Below, in pieces: positions 1-5,904 of a stretch of DNA of 6,112 bases. The translations under genes were made by a program, and so were the position numbers. Origin of the DNA: a bacterium (lineage in GTDB: Bacteria; Krumholzibacteriota; Krumholzibacteria; LZORAL124-64-63). Under the pieces are notes generated by a model, which saw only the letters and a program-made list of their open reading frames with translations, made no database searches and was not told the DNA's origin. The stretch spans positions 1 through 6,112 of the forward strand of contig VGXH01000123.1 in assembly GCA_016873405.1 (NCBI GenBank), read 5' to 3'. Position 1 is the first letter of the stretch; each line of letters opens with the position of its first letter.

Positions 1-977
1 AACACGCCACCGACAAGGTGGCCCAGGAGATCGTCACGACCATCGACGCCTGGCGGGACGCCATCAACGACGACAACGAGGAAGCCGCCGAGAAGCATGC
101 CGCCAAGCTGAACTCGCTGAACATCAACTGCCTGGTCTGCCACAACCGCAACGCCATCGTGCACAAGTGGGTCGACGGCTACCCGCGCCGGGACACGGTC
201 TACGGCGTCAGCGGGGAAGGCGAGCACCCGGACGCGAAGTTCAAGGCTATGGCGCCCAGCCCCATCATGTCGGAGTCCATCTTCTGCGGCCAGTGCCACG
301 GGCAGGGGCCGAACTTCGAACTGGACAATCCGACGCAGTGCGCCACCGGCTACGGCAGCTACCTGTTCGCCTACGTGCCGGAGGGCGGCTCCGAGACGTG
401 CATCGACTGCCACATGAAGAAGTCCGGCCTGGGCCACAACATGCAGAGCTTCCGGGTCAAGGAGATGTCGGACCTGGCCGTGGACATGCATGTGGACGCC
501 CGCACCTTCGTCTGGCGCGACAACACGACGATGCGCCCCAAGGCGACGGTGAAGGTCGAATTGACCAACCGGACCGGGCACGGCATCCCCGACGGGTGAC
601 CCACGCCGAACCGACTGGTGCTGTCGGTTTCCGCGGTCGACAAGAACGGCAACGATGTCTTCGCCGCCGAACGCGTGTTCATGCCCGTGCCGCAGAGGCT
701 CGGACGGGGCGACCGGATGGGGCGCGGCCCCTACGAGAAGAGCGGCCTGCTGGCCGACACGAGCCTGCCTCCGCTGCGCACGATCACGACCGACTGGGAG
801 ATCTTCTTCCCCGAGGAAGAGGTCGAGGTCGACGGCGAGTGGGTGATCCGGTACCCGAGCGACACGCTGGACATCACCGTGAACCTCTGGTACATGCCCT
901 ACGGTGTCGAGGACGAGAGCGCGCGGCTCTGGCGCGAATTCACCACGTCCGTGAAGTTCGAGGCGAAGGGCTGGTAA
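1..977 (+). CDS. Multiheme cytochrome c, C-terminal part, with in-frame TGA read as probable selenocysteine (5' partial)
   Basis: The frame is open from the window edge (codons from position 3) to TAA at 975-977, giving 324 visible residues if TGA 597-599 is read through. Three CXXCH c-type heme sites are seen: CLVCH (129-143), CGQCH (285-299) and CIDCH (399-413). The protein should therefore be secreted and act in electron transfer outside the cytoplasm; further hemes and the signal peptide must lie upstream. The GTG at 18 is not a credible start: the frame is open before it, and it has no Shine-Dalgarno sequence and no signal peptide. After the last heme comes a Cys-free, beta-rich tail beginning VKVELTNRTGHGIPDG, then TGA, then PTPNRLVLSVSAVDKNG in the same frame. 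The GHxxP motif is typical of the C-terminal region of c554-like multiheme cytochromes, where the His may ligate a heme (inference). Composition, frame and sense of the protein are continuous across the TGA, so this is not ordinary decay. Alternatives are a TGC-to-TGA mutation or sequencing error, or a recent nonsense pseudogene. The multiheme cytochrome call is secure; selenocysteine is likely but unproven. Confidence 0.85.
597..599 (+). other. In-frame TGA, candidate selenocysteine codon
   Basis: TGA interrupts the cytochrome frame between PDG and PTPNRL; the same frame continues for 125 sense codons to a TAA. It is not a genome-wide recoding to Trp or Gly: TGA ends five other genes in this window (apbE, the PepSY-like gene, the FMN-binding gene, moeA, MOSC), and TGG encodes Trp normally. 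No base insertion or deletion is involved. With the hairpin just downstream, selenocysteine is the simplest functional reading; a Cys (TGC) in homologues would be expected. Confidence 0.65.
604..635 (+). promoter_or_regulatory. SECIS-like hairpin after the in-frame TGA
   Basis: AACCGAC (609-615) pairs perfectly with GTCGGTT (623-629), and a G-U pair (608/630) extends it to 8 bp. The apical loop 616-622 is TGGTGCT. A lower stem CGC/GCG (604-606 with 633-635) is separated by a small internal loop. The apical loop begins 16 nt after the TGA and has G at its second position. From memory, bacterial SECIS elements have the loop roughly 16-37 nt after UGA and a G in the first two loop positions, with GU important for SelB binding; this hairpin meets both. 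It lies inside the coding sequence, as bacterial SECIS elements do. A chance hairpin in GC-rich DNA is possible. Confidence 0.6.
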
Positions 978-1002
978 GCGGTTCTCCGCCCCGGTGACGA
1001 AC

Positions 1003-1030
1003 GAAGCCGGCGTCTCGCGATGCCGGCTTC
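1003..1030 (+). terminator. Hairpin terminator between convergent genes
   Basis: GAAGCCGGC (1003-1011) and GCCGGCTTC (1022-1030) are perfect inverted repeats. On the plus strand the stem continues through a G-U, a T-A and a C-G pair to a TCGC tetraloop, giving 12 bp. The T-rich stretch CTCTTT follows at 1031-1036. It sits 25 nt after the cytochrome stop. On the minus strand the same stem has an A-C mismatch where the plus strand has G-U, and only a poor T-tract follows. It therefore serves the cytochrome best, but it may also stop transcription coming from apbE. Confidence 0.75.
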
Positions 1031-1067
1031 CTCTTTCGCGGTCGCCGCGCGCTGGGGCGGCGCGGCC

Positions 1068-2081
1068 TCAGGGATGCTCCGCCAGCGCCCCCGAACGCCG
1101 GACCGACCACCCCCCGGCTTCCGCGGGCACGACCATGACGCAGCCCACCCCCGGATGCCTCGCGACCAGCTCCTCGCCGGCCTCGACGCCGAGCACGAAC
1201 ACGGCCGTAGCCAGCGCATCGGCCAGCATGCCGCCGGCAGCGACGATGGTCACGCTGCCGCGCCGATCGACCGGCAGTCCGGTCCGCGGGTCCAGGATGT
1301 GGCCGTGACGGCGGCCGTCGATCTCGACCTGGCGCTCGTACTGCCCGGAGGTGGCCACGGCGGCGTCGCCCACCGTCAGCGTGACCGCCGTCCGCGCCGG
1401 GTCGTCGGGATCGACGATGCCGACCTGCTCGCGCGCGCGGCCGAACACGAGCAGGTTGCCGCCCAGATCGAGCGTGCCGGCGACCGCGCCGGCCGCGGTC
1501 ATCGCCGCGCGGGCGGCATCCAGCGCGTGGCCCTTGGCGATGCCGCCGAGATCGAGCGCGACGCCTTCGCGGCGGAACCCGATCGTGCCGCCGGCGGTGT
1601 CGACCCGCACGTGGCGCCAGTCGGTCACCGCGAGCAGGCCGGCCAGTTCGTGGTCCGGCGGCCGCCGCGGCGTGCCGCCCTGCAGGCCCCATGCGCGCAG
1701 GAGCGGCAGCACCGTCGGGTCGAAGGCGCCGCCCGAGCGGTCGGCCACCTGCAGCGCCGTCGCCACGACCTGCACCAGGTCGGGCGGCGCGGCCACGGGC
1801 GCGGCCGACGCCCCGGCGTTGACGCGTGAGAGGTCCGAGTCGTCGCGCCACGTGCTCATCCGCGCATCGACCTGGGCGAACGCGCGCCACGCCGCGTCGA
1901 GCGCCGCCAGCGCGATGGCCGAGTCCGGCGCCGCGGCGCGCACCGTCGCGACGGTGCCCATGACGTAGCGGGCCTCCTCGCGCTCGACCCCCGGCGCCGC
2001 CGGCCGGGCCGCCGTCACGGCCAGCGCCAGCGCGGATGCGCGCCACAGCCGCAGGGCGGCCGGTCGGACCAGGGTCCTCAT
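1068..2081 (-). CDS. apbE: ApbE, FAD:protein FMN transferase
   Basis: This 337-residue protein has the usual ApbE length. Members of the family use FAD and a metal ion to attach FMN through a phosphoester to Ser/Thr of exported proteins. Family motifs appear in order: MSTWRDDSDLSRVN (75-88), DLGGIAKGHALD (177-188), TLDLGGNL (203-210), ATSGQYER (243-250), HGHILDPRTGLPV (259-271) and ADALATAVFVLG (287-298), which carries the metal-binding Asp. The N-terminus has several Arg, then a short hydrophobic run ALALAVTAA, so it is probably exported. No lipobox Cys is present, unlike the many ApbE proteins that are lipoproteins. The ATG at 2081 is preferred to an upstream in-frame start (2426): it overlaps the previous stop as ATGA, has AGGGG 8 nt upstream, and begins the signal sequence. 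It is the last gene of the porin/flavoprotein operon, and its evident target is the SGAT-bearing protein two genes upstream. Confidence 0.95.
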   Translation of the reverse strand: MRTLVRPAALRLWRASALALAVTAARPAAPGVEREEARYVMGTVATVRAAAPDSAIALAALDAAWRAFAQVDARMSTWRDDSDLSRVNAGASAAPVAAPPDLVQVVATALQVADRSGGAFDPTVLPLLRAWGLQGGTPRRPPDHELAGLLAVTDWRHVRVDTAGGTIGFRREGVALDLGGIAKGHALDAARAAMTAAGAVAGTLDLGGNLLVFGRAREQVGIVDPDDPARTAVTLTVGDAAVATSGQYERQVEIDGRRHGHILDPRTGLPVDRRGSVTIVAAGGMLADALATAVFVLGVEAGEELVARHPGVGCVMVVPAEAGGWSVRRSGALAEHP

Positions 2082-2785
2082 CGGTGGGGCCCCTGCCGGT
2101 GGCGCCGCCGCGCGCGCGCGGCGCGCGCCACGCCCGTGGCCAGCACCGCCACGAACAGCAGCGCGGCAAGGTCGTAGAGCCGGGGCGTGAGCGGCGGACC
2201 CCAGTGCCCCGTGTGCAGGCGCCGGACGGCCAGACGCAACCGGTCGCCGCGGGTGGGCTCGACGCGCCAGAGCGAGGTCCAGCGCGCCCCGCCGCCCTCG
2301 CCGAGCGGGCCGCCGAGCCAGGCGGAGTGCGCGGCGACCACCACCGGCCGGCCGTCGGCCGTCACCGTCAGCGCGAGCGGCGGGTCGCCCGACCCCACGC
2401 CCGGCGGCAGCTCGAGCCGCTCCCACACCGCGCCGCCATCGGCGCTGGCCAGCAGCTCGGTGGCGCCCAGCAGCCAGGCGCCGCGGGCGGGCGGCGGCGC
2501 GAACGCCGCGGCCACCGGCGCGTCGGGCGCGGCGGACAGGGGCAGTTCGTTCCAGGTGGCGCCGCCGTCGAGCGACTCCTCGAGCAGGGCCGGCGACGCC
2601 CGCAGCAGCCGCCCCGGAGCGGCCGGGTCGGCCGTCACCACGCGCGGCGGCAGGGCGCCGCGACCCAGCCAGCCCGGATGCTGCAGCGCCAAGCCGGTGA
2701 GGATCATCAGGAGCGCGCCGGCTGCCAGGAACAGGCCCAGTTTTTCGTGCGCGCCGCGCAGCCGCCGCTTGTGTCGGCTGCTCAT
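2078..2785 (-). CDS. PepSY-like two-TM protein with Asp-box motifs
   Basis: This 235-residue protein appears to be a membrane-anchored partner of the flavoprotein. It starts with a basic stretch and RGAHEKLG (10-17), then a TM helix at about 16-34. A periplasmic segment of about 150 residues follows, then RRLHTGHWG (188-196) and a second TM at about 203-219 ending in a basic tail. The LHxG...LYDL...TG pattern and the first His-Gly helix resemble PepSY-associated TM proteins, which sit beside flavinylated proteins and iron-uptake genes. The periplasmic part carries two SxDxGxxW Asp-box motifs, SLDGGATW (71-78) and SADGGAVW (114-121), as in BNR/sialidase-type beta-propeller blades, but it is too short for a full propeller. 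His13, His191 and His194 could bind heme or shuttle electrons (inference). A GAGGG-type ribosome site lies 6 nt before ATG 2785. Both ends are ATGA overlaps, so translation is probably coupled. The family name is moderately sure; the function is inferred from context. Confidence 0.7.
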   Translation of the reverse strand: MSSRHKRRLRGAHEKLGLFLAAGALLMILTGLALQHPGWLGRGALPPRVVTADPAAPGRLLRASPALLEESLDGGATWNELPLSAAPDAPVAAAFAPPPARGAWLLGATELLASADGGAVWERLELPPGVGSGDPPLALTVTADGRPVVVAAHSAWLGGPLGEGGGARWTSLWRVEPTRGDRLRLAVRRLHTGHWGPPLTPRLYDLAALLFVAVLATGVARAARARRRHRQGPHR

Positions 2786-3387
2786 GGCGCGCCCTCGTAG
2801 CGCGCCTCGGTCAGGACCAGCGCCTTGCGGACGCCGGCGGCCAGGGCGCGGCTCGACAGGGTGGCGCCGCTGATGCCGACGACGTCGCGGTTCAGGCGCA
2901 GCGGATCATCGCCGTCCTTGCCGGTGAACTGGCCGAGGAAGCGCGCGCGGCGCACGGCGTCGCCGCGCGACTCGCGGTAGACCATCACCAGCACCGCCTC
3001 GACGCGGCGGTCCGGCCCGACGTGCACCAGGAAGGTGATCGGCTTGAAGCGGCCCTTCTCCTCCAGGACCAGGGCCCAGCCCAGCTCGCGGCCGGCGCGC
3101 GAGGCGCGGTGGAAGGTGAAGGCGGGCTCGGGCACCTGCAGGCCGAGCCGGCCCGCCAGCGCCGCGCGTTCGTCGGGCGTCGGCTCCCACGTCTCCGTCC
3201 ACTGCCGGTCGGCGCCGTCAAAGACGCGGGCCAGCGCCTGCTCGGGCGTGAAGTAGACCTTCCCGTGCTCCGGGCCGTCGGGGCTGACCTCCGGCTCGGC
3301 GGCGCGCGCCGCGGGAGCGCCGGTCGCCAGGACCAGCGCTCCCCACACGATCGCCGCAAGCCGGCGCCGGCGTTTGCAGACGAACAT
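2782..3387 (-). CDS. Exported FMN-binding domain protein (covalent flavoprotein)
   Basis: This 201-residue protein has a signal peptide: four Arg in a row after MFVCK, a hydrophobic stretch AAIVWGALVLATG, and a likely cleavage after ARA near residue 29. The C-terminal half matches the FMN-binding domain of NqrC/RnfG type: YRESRGD (137-143), RFLGQFTGKDG (149-159), and GISGATLSS (171-179). Thr176 in SGAT is the expected site where ApbE attaches FMN, and apbE lies in the same operon. In NqrC/RnfG-type motifs an acidic residue commonly stands three before the Ser; here that place is Gly171 and the nearest Asp is 168. The ATG at 3387 is preferred to a GTG at 3393 because AGGCGG then stands 5 nt before the start; for the GTG the spacing would be almost nil. 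It begins 9 nt after the porin stop and ends in an ATGA overlap with the next gene. Likely role: a periplasmic one-flavin electron carrier or reductase. Confidence 0.9.
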   Translation of the reverse strand: MFVCKRRRRLAAIVWGALVLATGAPAARAAEPEVSPDGPEHGKVYFTPEQALARVFDGADRQWTETWEPTPDERAALAGRLGLQVPEPAFTFHRASRAGRELGWALVLEEKGRFKPITFLVHVGPDRRVEAVLVMVYRESRGDAVRRARFLGQFTGKDGDDPLRLNRDVVGISGATLSSRALAAGVRKALVLTEARYEGAP

Positions 3388-3396
3388 GCCCACCGC

Positions 3397-4542
3397 CTAG
3401 AAGTAGGACGCGAAGGAGAGGAAGAGCTTGCCCTGGGCCTCGCCCTTCTGGCCGCCCACCGGCGTCGTCTGGCGCCAGCTGTGGTCGATGCGGAAGACCG
3501 TCTCCTCCGTGGGCCGGAAGTTGACGCCGATGGTCACGGCCTCCTCGGCGTCGCCGTCGCGGTCGCTGTCGTAGTCGACCCAGTCGCCGCGCGCCACCAG
3601 CGTCACGACCGAGCCGGCCAGGAGCCGGTCGTGCAGCACGTGCCAGTTGCCCTGGATATAGGCGCCGCGCTGGCTGTCGGCGGTGTTCGGCAGGAGTGCG
3701 CGGTCGAGGTCCGCGCTGACCATGACGGTCTCGCCCTGCAGCTCGAGCGCGCCGAAGGTGACCTTGGCGTCCAGCGCCGAGATGGTCAGGCTGTGCTTGC
3801 CGGCGTCGTCCCAGGCGCCGCTGTGCGCGGACAGTCCCAGCGTGGTGCCCAGGCGCGGGCTGAAGCCCAGGCGGCCGACGATCGACTTGTTGTCGTTGTT
3901 GTCCTGCTTCTTGCTGCCGCGGCCGCCGCGTACGCGCAGGCGATCGCTGCCGTCGATGATCCCCTCGTCGAAGCCGTTGACGACGTACAGCTCGTAGTCC
4001 AGTTCGCCGGCCTCGCCGGCGGCGGTGCTGCCGAAGAAGCCCATGCCCGACTCGCTGAGCGTCGAGGGCGCCAGCTGGCGCACCACGGTGGGGCGCTCGG
4101 TCAGGTCGTTCAGCGGGCTGTCGTGCAGCACGTTGAAGCGGCCGAGCGGGCTGAGCACGACGCCGCCGCGGAAGCCCAGCCCGTCGCGGAGCCGGTAGTC
4201 CATGACCGCGTACTCCAGCTTCACCTCGCCGTCGCCCGGCACGTCGCCGCCGTGCTCGAACTCGATCTCGGCCGAGACCGTGACCCGGTCGCTCACGTAG
4301 CCGGTCAGGAACGGGATGAAGCGGTACTGGTCGAAGGTGGTGATCCCGTTCTCGGGGATCTCCAGTTCCATGTCGATGTAGCCGCCGACGGACACGCCGC
4401 CGCCCGCCCCGCGGAGGTAGGGCTTGTCGTAGATGCCGCGGGTGGGGGCCGCCGGCCGGTCGCCGTCCGTTTCCTGGGCCTGGGCCGCCACAGCCAGGCC
4501 GGCTGCCAGCGCCAGCGCCGTCAACCTGCTCCTGTATCGCAT
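3397..4542 (-). CDS. Outer-membrane porin, OprO/P-like beta-barrel
   Basis: This 381-residue protein has a clear signal peptide (basic MRYRSR, then LTALALAAGLAVAAQA, cleavage before QE at about 22/23) and ends in Phe (FASYF), the usual barrel-insertion signal. Alternating hydrophobic and polar strands run throughout, for example VSVGGYIDMELEI, RVTVSAEIEFEHGG and KLEYAVMDYRL. The segment GGVVLSPLGRFNVLHDSPLNDL and the following RP...LAPSTLSESGMGFFG resemble the phosphate-selective-porin-like family, some members of which are linked to oxyanion or metal reduction. A polar stretch RGGRGSKKQDNNDNKS is probably an extracellular loop. No coiled coil precedes the barrel. The start ATG has a strong AAGGAG 5 nt upstream. 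It is the first gene of the operon, with a dyad-rich control region before it. Substrate unknown: siderophore, ferric chelate and oxyanion are all open. The fold assignment is firm; the subfamily is less so. Confidence 0.85.
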   Translation of the reverse strand: MRYRSRLTALALAAGLAVAAQAQETDGDRPAAPTRGIYDKPYLRGAGGGVSVGGYIDMELEIPENGITTFDQYRFIPFLTGYVSDRVTVSAEIEFEHGGDVPGDGEVKLEYAVMDYRLRDGLGFRGGVVLSPLGRFNVLHDSPLNDLTERPTVVRQLAPSTLSESGMGFFGSTAAGEAGELDYELYVVNGFDEGIIDGSDRLRVRGGRGSKKQDNNDNKSIVGRLGFSPRLGTTLGLSAHSGAWDDAGKHSLTISALDAKVTFGALELQGETVMVSADLDRALLPNTADSQRGAYIQGNWHVLHDRLLAGSVVTLVARGDWVDYDSDRDGDAEEAVTIGVNFRPTEETVFRIDHSWRQTTPVGGQKGEAQGKLFLSFASYF

Positions 4543-4547
4543 GGGTG

Positions 4548-4553
4548 CTCCTT
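4548..4553 (-). promoter_or_regulatory. Strong Shine-Dalgarno of the porin gene
   Basis: On the minus strand AAGGAG stands 5 nt before the porin ATG. It is the strongest ribosome site in the window and fixes the porin start. Confidence 0.85.
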
Positions 4554-4593
4554 TTGCCGCCGGCCGGGTCCGGCGTCGAGAGGGTTGGATACT

Positions 4594-4636
4594 GAAATTT
4601 AGTTATCACTAAAGAATTTAGTCTCAACTAAATTTC
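4594..4636 (-). promoter_or_regulatory. Tandem-dyad operator upstream of the porin operon
   Basis: Two 16-bp dyads with the same half-sites, TTTAGT-N4-ACTAAA, lie at 4598-4613 (spacer TATC) and 4617-4632 (spacer CTCA), 3 bp apart and 19 bp start to start. The second extends to AATTTAGT/ACTAAATT. The whole block is closed by a perfect outer repeat, GAAATTTAGTT (4594-4604) with AACTAAATTTC (4626-4636). Such paired dyads are typical of two dimers of one repressor. TTAG...CTAA half-sites recall DtxR-family (IdeR/MntR-like) metal regulators; that identity is inference. The block ends 51 nt before the porin ATG. A weak TTGAGA (minus strand, 4627-4622) could be a -35, but I see no good -10 paired with it. 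Confidence 0.7.
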
Positions 4637-4692
4637 GGGTGGAAATGTGGGTGGTCGGTCCGCCGCTGGCAAGTTCAAAAGCGGGATTTCGT

Positions 4693-5904
4693 TCAGGGCA
4701 GCAGCAGATGCGCGCTCACGGAGGCCCCGACCGGCAGGCCCGCGCCGCCGGCTGGGACCTCGATCAGGATGTCGGCGTCGGACAGCCCGGTCAGCATGTA
4801 GGATTCCTGCCGGGCCAGCGGGACGGCCCACGGCCCGTCATCGCGTAGCTCCAGCCGTCCGCGCAGGAAGAGCGCGCGATCACCCGTCGCGCGGACGCTC
4901 GCCGCCAGGCGCACCGGCAGCGCCGCCGGCAGGTCGCGCGCGCCCTGCAGACGCCGCAGCGCAGGCGCCACGAACAGCCGAAACGCCACCAGCGCCGAGA
5001 CGGGATTGCCGGGCAAGCCGAAGACCGGCGTCCCGTCCGGGGCCAGGCCGAAATGGTTCGGCTTGCCGGGTTGCATCGCCACGCGGTGGAACCGCTCGCG
5101 AAGGCCCAGGTCGGCCCGCGCGCCCGCGACGTGGTCATGGTCGCCGACCGAAGCGCCGCCGACGGTGACCACCAGGTCGGCGCCTTCGATGGCCGCCGCC
5201 AACTCGCGGCGCAGTGCGGCGCGCGAGTCCTTCACGCGGCGACGGCGCACGCTCGCCGCGCCGGCCGCCGCGAGCGCCGCGGCGAGCGCCGGCCCGTTCG
5301 CGTCATGGATGCGCCCCGGCTGCAGCGGTTCGCCGGGGGCCACCAGTTCGTCGCCCATGGTGATCAGCACCACGCGGGGACGGCGGGCCACCGCCACCTG
5401 GGCACGGCCGAACGAGGCGAGCAGGCCGACGACGGCGGGGGTGACGCGCTGGCCGGCCCTGAGCACGATCTCCCCGCGCCGGAACTCCTCCCCCGCGCGG
5501 CGGATGTGGGCGCCTGCGGCCACGGCGCCGGGGCACCTGACGCGACCTTCGGCGAGCGTGGCGTGCTCGACCATCACGACGGCGTCGGCGCCGCGCGGCA
5601 GGCGGCCGCCGGTGAAGACCTTGACGGCGCAGCCGGCGCGCAGCGCGGGGACGCGCGTGGTCCCGGCCGGGATCTCACCCGCCAGATGCAGGTCCGCGGC
5701 GCCCGCGGCGGCCGCGTCCGCCAGGTCCGCCGCGCGCACCGCGTAGCCGTCCATCACCGACTGGTCGAAGCGCGGCGAAGGGTGCGGCGCGCGCACGTCG
5801 GCCGCCAGGTAGCGGCCGGCCGCCCGTTCCAGCGCGACCTGCTCGCGCCCGAGCGGCTTCAGCGCGGCCAGCATGAGGTCCCGGGCCTCGGCGAACGGGA
5901 TCAT
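4693..5904 (-). CDS. moeA: MoeA, molybdopterin molybdenumtransferase
   Basis: This 403-residue protein has a normal MoeA length. MoeA inserts molybdate into adenylylated molybdopterin to form molybdenum cofactor in the cytoplasm. Motifs appear in order: FDQSVMDGYAV (46-56), TGGRLPRGADAVVMVE (98-113), RRAGEEF (135-141), MGDEL (183-187), DLVVTVGGASVGDHD (243-257), PGKPNHFG (279-286) and GLPGNPVSA (296-304). Domain IV follows from about 328. Two small departures from the usual motifs: the Thr of TGDEL is Met183, and the acid in RRxGED is Glu140 rather than Asp; neither suggests loss of function. The ATG at 5904 is chosen over an in-frame start at 5979 because MIPFAEA is the usual MoeA beginning and it overlaps the MOSC stop as ATGA. 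The C-terminus is intact. Confidence 0.96.
   Translation of the reverse strand: MIPFAEARDLMLAALKPLGREQVALERAAGRYLAADVRAPHPSPRFDQSVMDGYAVRAADLADAAAAGAADLHLAGEIPAGTTRVPALRAGCAVKVFTGGRLPRGADAVVMVEHATLAEGRVRCPGAVAAGAHIRRAGEEFRRGEIVLRAGQRVTPAVVGLLASFGRAQVAVARRPRVVLITMGDELVAPGEPLQPGRIHDANGPALAAALAAAGAASVRRRRVKDSRAALRRELAAAIEGADLVVTVGGASVGDHDHVAGARADLGLRERFHRVAMQPGKPNHFGLAPDGTPVFGLPGNPVSALVAFRLFVAPALRRLQGARDLPAALPVRLAASVRATGDRALFLRGRLELRDDGPWAVPLARQESYMLTGLSDADILIEVPAGGAGLPVGASVSAHLLLP

Larger units (their letters stand above)
4543..4692. other. Intergenic control region between moeA and the porin gene
   Basis: These 150 bases hold the porin ribosome site, a leader of about 50 nt, and the AT-rich operator block. 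I see no clear Rho-independent terminator for moeA and no ORF worth calling. The AT-rich patch stands out sharply from the GC-rich surroundings. Confidence 0.7.

Noticed and set aside
597..599. Alternative genetic code with TGA as Trp or Gly
   Set aside because: TGA is the functional stop of apbE, the PepSY-like gene, the FMN-binding gene, moeA and the MOSC gene, with no sensible extension beyond.
1..977. Two separate genes, or a simple pseudogene, split at TGA 597-599
   Set aside because: Both halves are in one frame, the tail has no start with a ribosome site (GTG 618 lies inside the hairpin), and no other damage is seen. A nonsense mutation or sequencing error remains possible, but the SECIS-like hairpin favours readthrough.
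940..2169. Minus-strand 409-residue frame overlapping apbE
   Set aside because: Low-complexity Arg/Gly/Ala translation in another frame; the apbE frame holds all family motifs.
2082..2426. Extended N-terminus of ApbE from an in-frame start at 2426
   Set aside because: The extra 115 residues are Arg/Ala/Gly-rich, lie over the PepSY-like gene, and would bury the signal sequence that begins at 2081.
3022..4602. Plus-strand 526-residue open frame opposite the porin and FMN-binding genes
   Set aside because: It is a GC-driven shadow, rich in Ala/Val/Gly/Arg with no domain, lying opposite two well-supported exported proteins.
4598..4632. CRISPR array or transposon end in the AT-rich repeat block
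   Set aside because: There are only two short dyads with 4-bp spacers and no transposase or cas gene; the position upstream of an operon fits an operator.
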